Source: Lentinus brumalis (lineage: Eukaryota > Basidiomycota > Agaricomycetes > Polyporales > Polyporaceae). From it: 64,000 nucleotides of DNA. Below the pieces are notes generated by a model that was not told the DNA's origin, did not search any database, and saw only the letters and a program-made list of their open reading frames with translations. A program made the translations under genes and the position numbers. The DNA is taken from positions 1,302,001 through 1,366,000 of the forward strand of contig MARA01000003.1 in NCBI GenBank assembly GCA_001792895.1, read 5' to 3'. How positions within the stretch are numbered: position 1 is the stretch's first letter; the number at the start of each line of letters is the position of its first letter. Of the stretch, positions 41,846-54,235 are shown one piece after another.

Positions 41846-44711
41846 CTAAACCCGAGTCCGCTCAGCCGCAAGCTCCTGCAGCTCGGCAAGCCTCGCCTTC
41901 ATCTTCGGCCTGTGCGGCAAAGGGAATGAATGTTCTCATGAGCTCAGTTCCATACCAACGAACATGACGGAATGGAACGCGAAACTTACACCTCGAGCAG
42001 CTTCATGTCCAGCGCCTCCTTCTCCTGCTGCAGCGCCAGCCGCTTCTCCGCGTCGAGCTTCGTGCTGCGAGTCCGGCACGGTCAGCAACGGGTTGCCGGA
42101 ACGCGCAGGCTGAGGAGGGACTCGTCACTCACAAGACGTATCCACCCTGCCCGTCATACTGCAGGATCATCGAGTGGTACTTCCACAGCGATGGTCGGTG
42201 GGAGACCGTCAGGAGCGTGATGCCCAGATGCGTTGCATGCTCCATCATCATGCCCTCCATGTCTGGCGGCACGAGCGAAGTCGCCTCGTCGAGGACGGCA
42301 TACTGCGTACACACACGTGCATTGAGAATGAGTGGAGAATCGCAGAGGTACGAGTGGACAGTACCTTCGGTTTGTGGTAGAACAACCTTGCCCACGCGAT
42401 CTTCTGCTGGTCGCCCCCGCTCAACGCCTCGCGCCACTCGCGGGCCGCATCCCAGCCGCCCTCGCGCTCGACGATGTGCTCCATCTGCACGACCGCGAGA
42501 ATCTCAAGCAGGTCGCTGTCCGTGATACCTCCTGTCCGCCAGACGCATCAGCATGTAACCCCAATTGCCAAGCAAGCAGAGACGCACTCCGCTCCATATC
42601 GTCCTTGCTGTGGGGGTAGATGATCTGGTCGCGGAGCGTGCCCAGGGAGAGGTACGGGCGCTGGGGAATCAGGATGAACTGGTCTGCTGGGGGCTTGCGC
42701 ACGATGCCGCCGTACACTGGCCAGAGCCCGCCCAGGATTCGGAAGAGCGACGACTTGCCACAGCCGTTCGGCCCGACAATGAGAAGATGTTGCTGTCCGC
42801 GCGAAATGCCGTCAGCGCGAGTGATGCATGTAGACAGGGGGGTGTACTCACACCAGGCTTGACGTAGAAGCTGAGACTGCGAACCAGAATGTCGCCGTTC
42901 GGCGTCACGATTGGGACGTTCTCGAACTCAATCTCCTCGGACTCGTACACGACACCGCGACCCTTCAAGACTGCGCGGACGAGATGAGGCATGAGCGTGA
43001 CGGTGGGCGCGGAGGGCGGTACGTACTCTTGGCGTTATCCTCGATGCTTGCGCTACTCACGAGAGCCTTCTCGAATTTGCCCTTCTTGACGTCCTCCATG
43101 GTCTCAAGTAGGAGTGCCACCCGAGTGGTGTAACCCGCGAGCTCCTGCAGGTCCTTGTAGGAGTACATGACACGCCCGAAGGCATCTGCGCCCAAGTTAG
43201 TTATCGCATTGCAAGGGAGGGATAGAGTTACCTGAGGCGGACAAGAGGAGACGTCGGTTGGTCACGAAGCCCTCCGTGCGACCTCCCATGTCCAGAGCCG
43301 CGACGCCGGGTAGCTTGAAGAACACGGGGATTGCGCATATGCACAACTATGACGACCGAGTCAGCTCCTCCCTCAATGCTGATGACAAGACGACACCTAC
43401 GCCGAAGCTTCCCCATAGCCACTTGACGATACCTTCCTCCACGCAGCCGTGCCACCATCTTCGCCCAAGTACGCGGTTCTCGTGCTTCACCAGTCCTGCG
43501 TACTCACGCTCCACGAGCATCTTCTCGGTCTCCTCGCCGCCGAAGAACGCGATCTCTTCCGCGAACTCCGCCAGTCGCGAGTGTGTATGGCGGAAGTTGC
43601 CCGACAGCTGTGCAGAGAGCGCAGTGTACTGGCCGAACGGTGGCGTAAGGGCCCTCACTGGGATAGCGCTTGTCAAGCACGGTAGTGTTTCGGGATGCGA
43701 AACTACTCACGAAGGGCCGCTGAGGCTTGCACTAGAACGGTCAGGAGGACCAGACCCTCTGCACCGACGTTCTGCGAGAGTTGGTAGTTGTACAGAATGA
43801 CATCGAGCACGGGCTTCGCGACGTTGGCATAGATCGCAGCCAGGTGGCTCGAGAAACGCTGGATGTCTTGGGTGATCATCCTGCCCGGGGATGAGTGCGT
43901 CGCGGTATGCGGCCATTCAGATAAACTCACTGGTCAGGGTTCTTGATGCGGTCGTCCAGGTTTGCTGTGCACCATGAGCGACCGCTGCTCGACCGGTGGT
44001 CGAGGACGCTCACCTAGCTTGTAGAACACCTTGACATCGTTGTCCTTCTCGTCGCCCAAGTACTGCCTCATGACCTCCTGAGTCAAGCGAGTCCGGTACG
44101 CTAACGCGAGCTTATTCTGGACATAGCTCAGCCAGCTGTTTGTCCATGTCGCAGGGATAGCGACAAGTAGCCACTTGAGAATATTGAGCAAGAAGGCCGC
44201 AGGCTGTGCGCGCACCAGAGACGCGACAATCCTAGCACATGGAAGATACGTTGAAGACACCAGGTACAGTCGATCGAATGCACTCACTTTCCGTCAAGCG
44301 CAGCGACGTATAGCGAGATGACCGTGCGGAAGATGAGCAGGCTAGAGTGCATGAATAGCAGCATGGCCTCCTTGGAACGCAGGCTCGGGATCACAATGCG
44401 CAGTATTCGCGATAGCCTCTGGTAGAAGGCCGCATCTACCTGCACGCTCGGCAGTATCAGACCATGCGTGTGCAAGGAAGGCATGGACACACCGCAACTC
44501 TGGGTTTACTCGCACTCTCTCCCTCTTTCCCCTTGCCCTTCCGCGTCGCCGAGGCGGGCCTGGCGGAGAGGCCTCTGAATGTCGTCGTGATGACATACAC
44601 CACGAATCCCGCGGTAAGGGCACGCTGGACGAGAGGTCGGTGTTTCGCATAGGCATTGACGAGCTGTGCGACGCGTTCCTGCGAGGGCCGGAGCGTGGAC
44701 TGTATCGCCAT
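41846..44711 (-). CDS. Peroxisomal half ABC transporter, ABCD family (ALDP/Pxa type)
   Basis: Half-transporter of the subfamily that imports very-long-chain acyl-CoA into peroxisomes for beta-oxidation. The ATG at 44709-44711 gives [20 protein letters not shown]. The membrane domain follows, with [53 protein letters not shown] and the ABCD-characteristic loop [15 protein letters not shown]. The nucleotide-binding domain has [20 protein letters not shown] (Walker A), [20 protein letters not shown] (Q-loop region) and the signature [19 protein letters not shown]. Walker B is [11 protein letters not shown], then [13 protein letters not shown] (switch His). A short coiled coil ends [12 protein letters not shown], stop 41846-41848. 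Roughly 750 residues over about a dozen exons. It would dimerise; I cannot say whether it is the Pxa1 or Pxa2 equivalent. Confidence 0.92.
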
Positions 44712-45031
44712 CAGCTACGCGTCGTATCGAGCAGTGTGGCTATCAAGAATACGCCAGGACGAGGATGTCGATGTAAGGTCGATGAGGAGAGACGAGAAGT
44801 CGAGAGCAAGGTGCGCACGCATGTGATACTACACGCGGGGAAATGATCTTGATCAATGATCGCGCCGCTCAACCTGTTTTCCGTTCCCTTCGGCATAGCT
44901 TCCCTGCTCATCCTCTCTGACTGCTACATGGACTGCTCTTCGGCCCTAGCGAGGTTGACGTTGAAAGCCTGCAGTTCTCCACTACTCCAAGAAACCCTGA
45001 ACACTCCAAGAGACCATGATATCAATCCAAG
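44712..45031. other. Intergenic, ABC transporter promoter side
   Basis: 320 bp between the ABCD start and the NTF2-like stop, both minus. Nothing recognised beyond presumed promoter and 3' UTR. Confidence 0.5.
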
Positions 45032-45568
45032 CTATTCCTTCAGCGTGATCCCACCGCGCACGTCACCGCCCACCTCCTGCCCACCGTTCGCCGCCCTCAC
45101 CAACGTACCCAGCCGCGCACTCGCGCTCGCATCGATGAACTCCACGCTCTCCTTGATTCGCACCCCGTCTACCCCGGCGAACTCCTGTTCCGCTTCCTCT
45201 GTGAACCTCAGCAGCCAGATCAAGTCGTTCTCCACCACCTCGCCATCCGAGGACCCCTTGGCCATGAGGTAATAGCTCATGTGCACCACTGCTGTCCTCT
45301 TGTGCTCGTCCACTATGATTTCGTGCACCTTGGCGTTCTCTGCCGGGGACGTGATGTAGCGCCCCGACGATGCGAGGTGAGCGGCGAAGGCGGCATTGTC
45401 CATCCGATCCTGCAGGCCCGCGTTGTTGCGAACGAGGTGGTTGTGGCCCCAGGCGTGCGTCGCAGATGGGTGACGGATAGTGAGGAGCTCGTCGACGTCG
45501 CGCGGGAGTGCGTGGGACTGGGCGAGGGCGTGGAGGCGGGCGTAGAGCGGGGAGGGGGTGGATGTCAT
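45032..45568 (-). CDS. SnoaL/NTF2-like domain protein
   Basis: Single-exon gene of 178 residues starting MTSTPSPLYARLHALAQSHA (ATG at 45566-45568), stop 45032-45034. The pattern of an N-terminal helix with WGHN, then NAAFAAHLASSGRYI, KVHEIIVDEHKRTAVVHMSY and ENDLIWLLRFTEEAEQ is that of NTF2-like cone-fold proteins. The beta-strand VHMSYYLMAK and the strand with LIWLLRF line the pocket. Many fungal members are stress or secondary-metabolism associated enzymes or binding proteins. No catalytic residues can be assigned here. An upstream in-frame extension to 45607 exists but the 45568 ATG fits the domain start. It is divergent from the SR-repeat gene. Confidence 0.75.
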   Translation of the reverse strand: MTSTPSPLYARLHALAQSHALPRDVDELLTIRHPSATHAWGHNHLVRNNAGLQDRMDNAAFAAHLASSGRYITSPAENAKVHEIIVDEHKRTAVVHMSYYLMAKGSSDGEVVENDLIWLLRFTEEAEQEFAGVDGVRIKESVEFIDASASARLGTLVRAANGGQEVGGDVRGGITLKE

Positions 45569-45827
45569 GGTTTGTCCGATGGTTAACTCGGGGTGTCCTG
45601 AAAGCAATCACGGTGGGGAACTGATTTGCTCCTTTCGAATTCGTATACTTCTCTCTGGGTTTTATACTTTTGAATGAGGTCTATCGATGGGGTATGATGC
45701 ATGATGTGTGATAGCTGGGAAGGACAAGACGCGCGTGACTGACACTGACTCTGTATCGCAGCCATCTCGGTTCCTTCTTCACCACCAACTCCTCAAGTCA
45801 ACTCGGTACCGCCGCATCCTATTCCCA

Positions 45828-46994
45828 ATGGGCAAGCACATCCCACAAGGGTCACCGTTGTGGACGAGAGCGAAGAGAAAGCGCCATGAGGACGAGGCAG
45901 CTGCTCAGGCCGCCGCCGCCGCCTCGCAGTCTCAAGCATGGTCAGATCCTCCCGACCCTCTACCCCTCGCCGCTTTAAAGGTCAGAGCTGCTCGCTGCAG
46001 GACTGGTGTTGCCCTTGAGATCGAGCAAGGCGGCGAGCATCGGACGGTACTCGTCGACCGCGGCCGACCCGGTCAAGTCTTCCAGATATCACCCCCTCCG
46101 GAGCGCGTCGCCAAGAAGAAACTCGCCAAAGGTCTCAAGTTGCCCACGACCGCACACCAGGTCGATTTGGAGGCTCCGAGCCCGCATGTTCGCTGGACGG
46201 CGGACACTCGCAACAACTTGCGCCCTCCGAAGGTACGTGATGTATAGTACTTAGTATGGGTCGATGTATGCGGCTTCTTGACCTTCCCGCACCATGCACA
46301 GGCCTCTGTCTCTTCGAACATCCCCGCTACAGGATCGTTCCAGGTGCTGCGTGACTCCGTCGAGGATCCCCCGCCGCCTCCACAGCCCACTGCAACGCGT
46401 CGCAGGGGCCGCGAAGTCTATGTCGAGATCACGTCGCGGCCCATAAAGGCTGCTCGGCCGATACCTGGCCCTCGCCGTTCGTCTCGGCCTCGCTCCCGGT
46501 CTCGCTCTCGCTCTCACTCCCGGTCTCGGTCTCGCTCTTGTTCTCGCCCGCCTACCGTCGTCCCGGACACCGAGTTAATCGCTGCACCGGCGCAACGGAG
46601 TTCCTTCTCTGAGGCGACTCGCTCACACAACCACGGCGCACCCACAACTGCGGTCAACCCCCCTCGCCGTCCGTCCGGAGATTCAAAGTCTGCCCGCGCC
46701 TCTGGTGCAACTACTACCCGCAGCGACCTGAAGGAGGGAGCCTCGTTCGTTCGACCTTGTTCGTGCTCGATGAGGGCACACAGTCCCGCCCGGTCCACTC
46801 GCGCCAATGCCCAGGTCAATCCGGTATTCGATCCACAACAGTACAACGCGAATACCTCCCGCCCTTCGCCCGCCTACCACTACCTCGCGATCCTCATCCT
46901 TCTCTCGGCGCTCGGTATCGCCCTCACTCGTGTGGACGCTACTTCTGTCTTCGCTCGCCTTTCGAACGTTGCGTTGAACCTCGGACTGTGGTAG
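45828..46994 (+). CDS. SR-repeat protein with C-terminal membrane segment, unknown function
   Basis: Not recognised. Exon 1 (45828-46232) starts MGKHIPQGSPLWTRAKRKRH and contains a poly-Ala stretch and PLAALKVRAARCRTGVALEI. It also encodes RPGQVFQISPPPERVAKKKL. A canonical intron (gtacgt...cacag) joins it to exon 2 (46302-46994). Exon 2 holds VEITSRPIKAARPIPGP, an Arg/Ser dipeptide tract (SRSRSRSRSHSRSRSRSCSR, about 46491-46550), a Ser/Arg-rich linker and a single hydrophobic stretch YHYLAILILLSALGIALTRV near the end. The stop is at 46992-46994. The single TM close to the C-terminus suggests a tail-anchored protein with a cytosolic basic domain. RS tracts often serve SRPK phosphorylation or nuclear-envelope proteins, but that is inference. 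About 365 residues. Confidence 0.7.
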
Positions 46995-47403
46995 TCCTTC
47001 GCTTTCAACTGTTGTCTCTCGTTTCGTGAAGTGATGCCACCAGGAATCTTGTGTATGTGTCCTTGTCTGTCTGGTCAATGTTTTCTGCAGCTCTGTCTCT
47101 TTGCATAGTCGAATTGTTGTTTGCGCTGTCGTCGGGTTCGAGCTCTCGTTTGTGTGCAGCTGTCTCGGTCTCTTCAATGTTTTTTGATGTCATGTATGCA
47201 GCTCTCGCGGTTTGTCCTAATACTCGAAGCGACACCCCTTCCGCCATACGAGCCATAAGCTTCGGAGCTGTCGACAACACTCGACTCAGTTACGACCGCC
47301 TAGTCAGTCCACTGTGCTCGTTCTGCTGCCCAGCTTTTGTGCCATCGTGGCCACTCCATTAGCCGTGCAGTACCAAGTCAAAGTACACGAGTATATGAGT
47401 GCT
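46995..47403. other. Convergent intergenic region
   Basis: 3' space of the SR-repeat gene (plus) and the GH43 gene (minus). T-rich sequence at 47000-47200 fits a plus-strand 3' UTR. Nothing else seen. Confidence 0.5.
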
Positions 47404-49252
47404 TCAAAGTGTGATGGTCGTTGAGACGACGTCAGCATCATCAGCAGTCCTGAACTGCGAGACGGGCGACCATGGCGCCGTCGAATTCGACCGCGCCCGC
47501 TCGTACACCAGCTTCACCTTGGTCCTGCCCGGGCCTTTCGCAGCGCCATCGACCGTCACCAACACGCCATCGACCTGCACGCTCACCCCATCGCCTCCAC
47601 TGACGACCTCCGCAGTGACGCGATTGATCGGGTTCGCAAGGTCGAACGTGGCCCCAGACGCACTCGTCACGCTCACCTCGTACGTGCCGTTGCTCCCGCC
47701 CTTCGCCTGGATATAGAGCGGGGCGACGCCGGACGGGAGGCGGAGGTCGCCCGCGTCGGCCCCAAACCCGAGGTAGAGCGCGTCCGGCTCGACAAAGAGC
47801 CGCGATGTGTACAGATAGCGGTCGTCCGCGGGCGAGGGGCGCGCGTGGTGCGGGTAGTATAGCTCGTTCGGGTTTGCGCCCGAGGCGACAATGGAGCCGT
47901 GCCCCGTGCTGTAGATCGAGCGGGAGGCGTCTTGTGAGAGGACGGGGTTCGAGCCGGATTTGTAGTACGGTCCGGAGACGGAGTGTGCGTAGGCGTAGCC
48001 GACGCCGTAGTCGGGAGACTGGTAACTGCAAGGCAGTGGGGATCAGTACGTGCCCCGGGCGGGAAGTGATGGACGCACTTATTCGCGCTGTAGGTCAAGA
48101 AGTAGACTGGGTTGCCGTACGAGTCGTATCGCTTGATCGTGGTGGAACCCTCGGACCACCTCCGATCCTTGAGCGTCCCTCCGCTCGCCGCATGGTCGTT
48201 GACATGTGCGTTCTCCCAAGCCTGTGGTTGAAGCGCATACGAGATGACCGCGACCCAGCCGTCCTTGCGCGTGGGGCCAGGAAAGGACTCGTTGACGGAA
48301 GTCTGCCAGCCCTTCGGCTCGTTCTTGTGCACGTCCCGGAAGCTCTTGTGCACGGCGGGGAGCGTCTTCGCGTGCGGGTCGTTCCACCACGCGTCGTCGA
48401 GCCGCACGGCGTAGATGTTGCTCTCCTCGATGTACTTGCCGAACTCGCCGCTCCAGACCCAGTTGCGGTACGCGTTGCGGGAGAAGAAGAGCCAGATGCT
48501 CCCGTCGTCGTCCCAGAACACGTTGGGGTCGATGCTCGGGATGTATGTCCCCTTCGGTGCAGTCAGGCCAACGTCGCGGGTAGGCGGCTCGAGATACGGA
48601 GGAGACATGAGGAGGTTGATGTCGTAGTAGTCTGGATCAAAGGGATAGTAGTCGATAGGGCGGTCTGCGATGGACACGAAGGGGCCCGAGGGCGAGCGAG
48701 AGACTGCAACGCCGATTTTCGATGCCTCCTCGAAGTCAGGATATCTGTCGCGTCCCGGTCAGCGTATGTCTCGAACACAGACCACGTCAATTCTGACTTA
48801 AAGTATTCCGCAATCTTGCTCGAGTTGAGGTAACGACCTGCATGGAAGAGGAAGTACCACCCCGTCTTTTCCTGCACCGTGTCTCAGCCGTGCACGACGT
48901 CCACAACAATCTAGACACGTACGTTATAATAGCATTCCGGAGCCCACCACCAGTCCTGAGCCCAGATGTTCGTGGAATCATTCTTGATAGCACCTCCGGG
49001 AATTTTGCTCCAAGTTGCGAGGTCGGGGGACGTGTAAATGCCGTAGTACCAGCCCGGGTCCGCACCTTCGGTGCTGTACGCCCAATACGCGCCAGTCTTC
49101 GCGTCCCAACGCACGTAAGGGTCCGCGGCGACGGTCGTGGCATTGTTGATGTACGTGCCATTCGTGTGCCAACGCGAAGGCTTGGAAGAAGCACCCAGCG
49201 CGACGGGTAGAAGGCCCGCCACGATAGCAAGGAGCGCAGGGAACTTGTACAT
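47404..49252 (-). CDS. Secreted glycoside hydrolase family 43 enzyme
   Basis: Predicted extracellular arabinanase- or galactosidase-type hydrolase acting on plant cell-wall polysaccharide. The ATG at 49250-49252 begins a signal peptide, MYKFPALLAIVAGLLPVALG, followed by ASSKPSRWHTNGTY. Five-bladed propeller motifs follow. TTVAADPYVRWDAKTGAYWA carries the expected catalytic-base Asp. Then come GADPGWYYGIYTSPDLATW, AQDWWWAPECYYN (substrate-binding Glu region), GWYFLFHAGRYL, SIDPNVFWDDDGSIWLFFSR (second Asp), YEESNIYAVRLDDAWW-like sequence and STGHGSIVASGANPNELYYP. A C-terminal beta-rich part ends TADDADVVSTTITL, stop 47404-47406. About 560 residues, with introns near 48030-48080, 48745-48780 and 48880-48925. 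Substrate specificity cannot be told by eye. Confidence 0.87.
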
Positions 49253-50064
49253 GACGACAGTGCGACGTCGACACTAGAAGTGCACGAGGAGAAGAGGTCC
49301 TCGACATTGTACATCGTGCAGGACGATGATATATACGCGTAGCGGCGCGGAGGTCAGCTGGTCAGTCGGACCGCGATGGCTGCTGTCTGACTCCGAGTCG
49401 CGCATCGGGGCCATCAAATACAGCATGGTTCGACGTGGGTGTGCTACTAGCTAGGAACACAACCTAGCGATTGCCTACCAGGGGTCGGCGGGGAGGGGGA
49501 CACATGGGCTGCCATCAATAAGCCGGCTGCGAACAGTCTAGATGAGATTCGCGGTCCTGCAGGATCATGAGGTCATCTGCGCTCACCCAGCAAGCCTTTC
49601 ACTCATTTGTTACCAGTATTTCCGGGCAGAAGTACTGTAGGTTGTGTATGTGCACTTGTGCTAGTAGAGGCAAGAAAGCGAGGAGCTCGAGTAATAAGTA
49701 GTATGTACACAGGCAGCGCTTCCCGGAGCGGACATGCCCGGGATCTCGATCCGAGTCTGTGCATCCTTCTGACAACTCAGCTGGCGCAAACCACATCCAG
49801 AACGATATGGCTAGGAAACAGCGCGGTCCCGTTGGTCAACGGCACCAGGAGAGCAGGAACCCCACTAGGTGAATTGCCGTTCGGCGTATGACTTGGTATC
49901 AAGATACATTGCGGTTTGCATATGCATATACTACACAATACAGCCAGGAGTCGCCGCATAAGGTACAAACAAGAGATGGAACGAGAGCATGACAAGACAG
50001 CGACACGAAAGTGAACAGTAGTGACACCAGAACAAAGCACCAAGACCGTGCGCAGGGGGAACAT
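49253..50064. other. GH43 promoter side and MCM3 3' region
   Basis: 812 bp without a supported gene. One ACGCGT hexamer lies about 85 bp upstream of the GH43 ATG, but this hexamer is common here. No repeat or RNA gene recognised. Confidence 0.5.
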
Positions 50065-53179
<3,115 letters not shown>

Positions 53180-53582
53180 GGTGGTCGTCGTGGATGGAGG
53201 AAGAGGAGTGTCGCGTCGCGTTCGACGGCCACGCCCATTAACGCGTCGAACCGCGAAAAAGCCTGCCCTGAAGAGTGCACGTGGGAACGGGACAACGCGC
53301 CACAAGCGCCTAGCCGAGTCCCCACTCAGACTTCCTTCCGCTCCGTCGCATGCAGCTCCGACATCAGTCCGAAAGAGCGGGAGCGGTCGTCGAGATTCCG
53401 AGATGGCACGCAGTTACTGTCAGACAGCAATCTTGAAGGTGCGTATTTCACCCAAGGTGTGTTTTGACGGGACAGCGTGGTGTACACATATAGTACAAAC
53501 GTATATTAATCGGCCGAATAAATGAAGCAACAAGGAGCGGACGCGACACGGGGAAGCAACCAACCGTCCGCTGAGACATGGA
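53180..53582. promoter_or_regulatory. MCM3 promoter region and downstream region of the repeat-precursor gene
   Basis: 403 bp between the MCM3 start and the end of the secreted repeat-precursor gene, both minus. It holds the MCB/SCB pair noted separately. The rest, including AT-rich 53480-53530, shows no gene. Confidence 0.5.
53241..53258. promoter_or_regulatory. MCB plus SCB/E2F-like sites upstream of MCM3
   Basis: ACGCGT (53241-53246) is followed six bases later by CGCGAAA (53252-53258), 62-80 bp upstream of the MCM3 ATG. These are the cores bound by MBF/SBF or E2F-type G1/S regulators in fungi. The pairing and location suit a licensing gene, although single ACGCGT hexamers are not rare in this window. 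Confidence 0.5.
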
Positions 53583-54235
53583 CTACGCAACCAGGGAGAG
53601 CAATCGAGAGAATTCCAATGGCAAGACTGTAGGACGCGGTGGGTTGGAATTTGTTGGATGTATTTGAAATCTCGGGCGACTCACCAGACAAGATGAACGG
53701 CGAGACGACGGAATCGCTATGCCGTATGCAAGAGGTGCCAGCGAGGACGGCCGTTCACTCACAGCCGGGCCTGCCGTTGGGGCAGCTACGGGCCTGAGCC
53801 GTACTGTGAGCCCAAGGACGCATATGAAGACGAGCGAGACGTACCTCCTGGACCTCAGGCTCCGGTTCCCGCTTGTAATCACCACAGTTGTTCGCGCCGG
53901 ACGGGCACGACCGCTTCCAGTTAGCGCAGTTGTTTCCACCGTCCGGACACGACCGCTTCCAGTTGGCGCAGTTGTTTCCGCCGTCCGGACACGACCGCTT
54001 CCAGTAGACAGACGGGCCTCCGCCGCCAGGGGGTGTACGAGCAACCTAGCGCAAGATCAACGTTGAATTGGGATCTGGGAGACAGGGCCGGAGCAAACAT
54101 ACGAGCTCGTCGGAGTCCACCTGGTGTCACGGTCAGCACACTGCGGAGACGACGGAAGCGGGGTTAACTCACGGGAGCGGCAGCGGCAAGAGCTGCGAGG
54201 ACGGCGAGGGGGAGGAAGGTGAGGAAGAAACGCAT
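53583..54235 (-). CDS. Secreted Kex2-type repeat precursor (KEP-like) with Cys-pair peptides
   Basis: Exon 1 (54173-54235) is a signal peptide, MRFFLTFLPLAVLAALAAAA plus P. Exon 2 (54103-54120) gives VDSDEL. Exon 3 (53845-54045) gives VARTPPGGGGPSVY, then three units WKR-SCPDGGNNCAN, WKR-SCPDGGNNCAN and WKR-SCPSGANNCGD, then YKR-EPEPEVQE. Each unit is bounded by KR, the Kex2 cleavage signal, so processing would release SCPDGGNNCANW-type 12-mers with Cys four bases of Gly/Asn apart in a CxxxxxxC pair. Introns 1 and 2 (52 and 57 bp) are canonical. The 3' end is uncertain. With introns at about 53786-53844 (59 bp), 53713-53758 (46 bp) and 53623-53680 (58 bp), the frame stays open to a TAG at 53583-53585 (LDSVVSPFILSVLPLEF...SLVA). 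Without the third intron it reads on to SCPNGRPGCE and stops at 53755. I know no named orthologue. Confidence 0.65.
53878..54003 (-). repeat. Three 42-bp coding tandem repeats
   Basis: Three consecutive 42-bp units on the minus strand, each beginning TGGAAGCGGTCGTG and encoding WKRSC-xxG-xNNC-xx. Units 1 and 2 differ at only a few positions, mostly third codon bases (GGC/GGT, GCC/GCT). Unit 3 changes PDGG to PSGA and CAN to CGD. The pattern suggests unit duplication with selection on the peptide. Confidence 0.92.

Noticed and set aside
47805..48833. 342-residue plus ORF opposite the GH43 gene
   Set aside because: It is antisense to clearly conserved GH43 exons, and its Arg/Val/Leu-rich composition follows from codon bias of the true strand.
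53878..54003. Short repeats as a CRISPR array or minisatellite
   Set aside because: There are only three 42-bp units, they encode a regular KR-bounded peptide in frame with a signal peptide, and the organism is a eukaryote.
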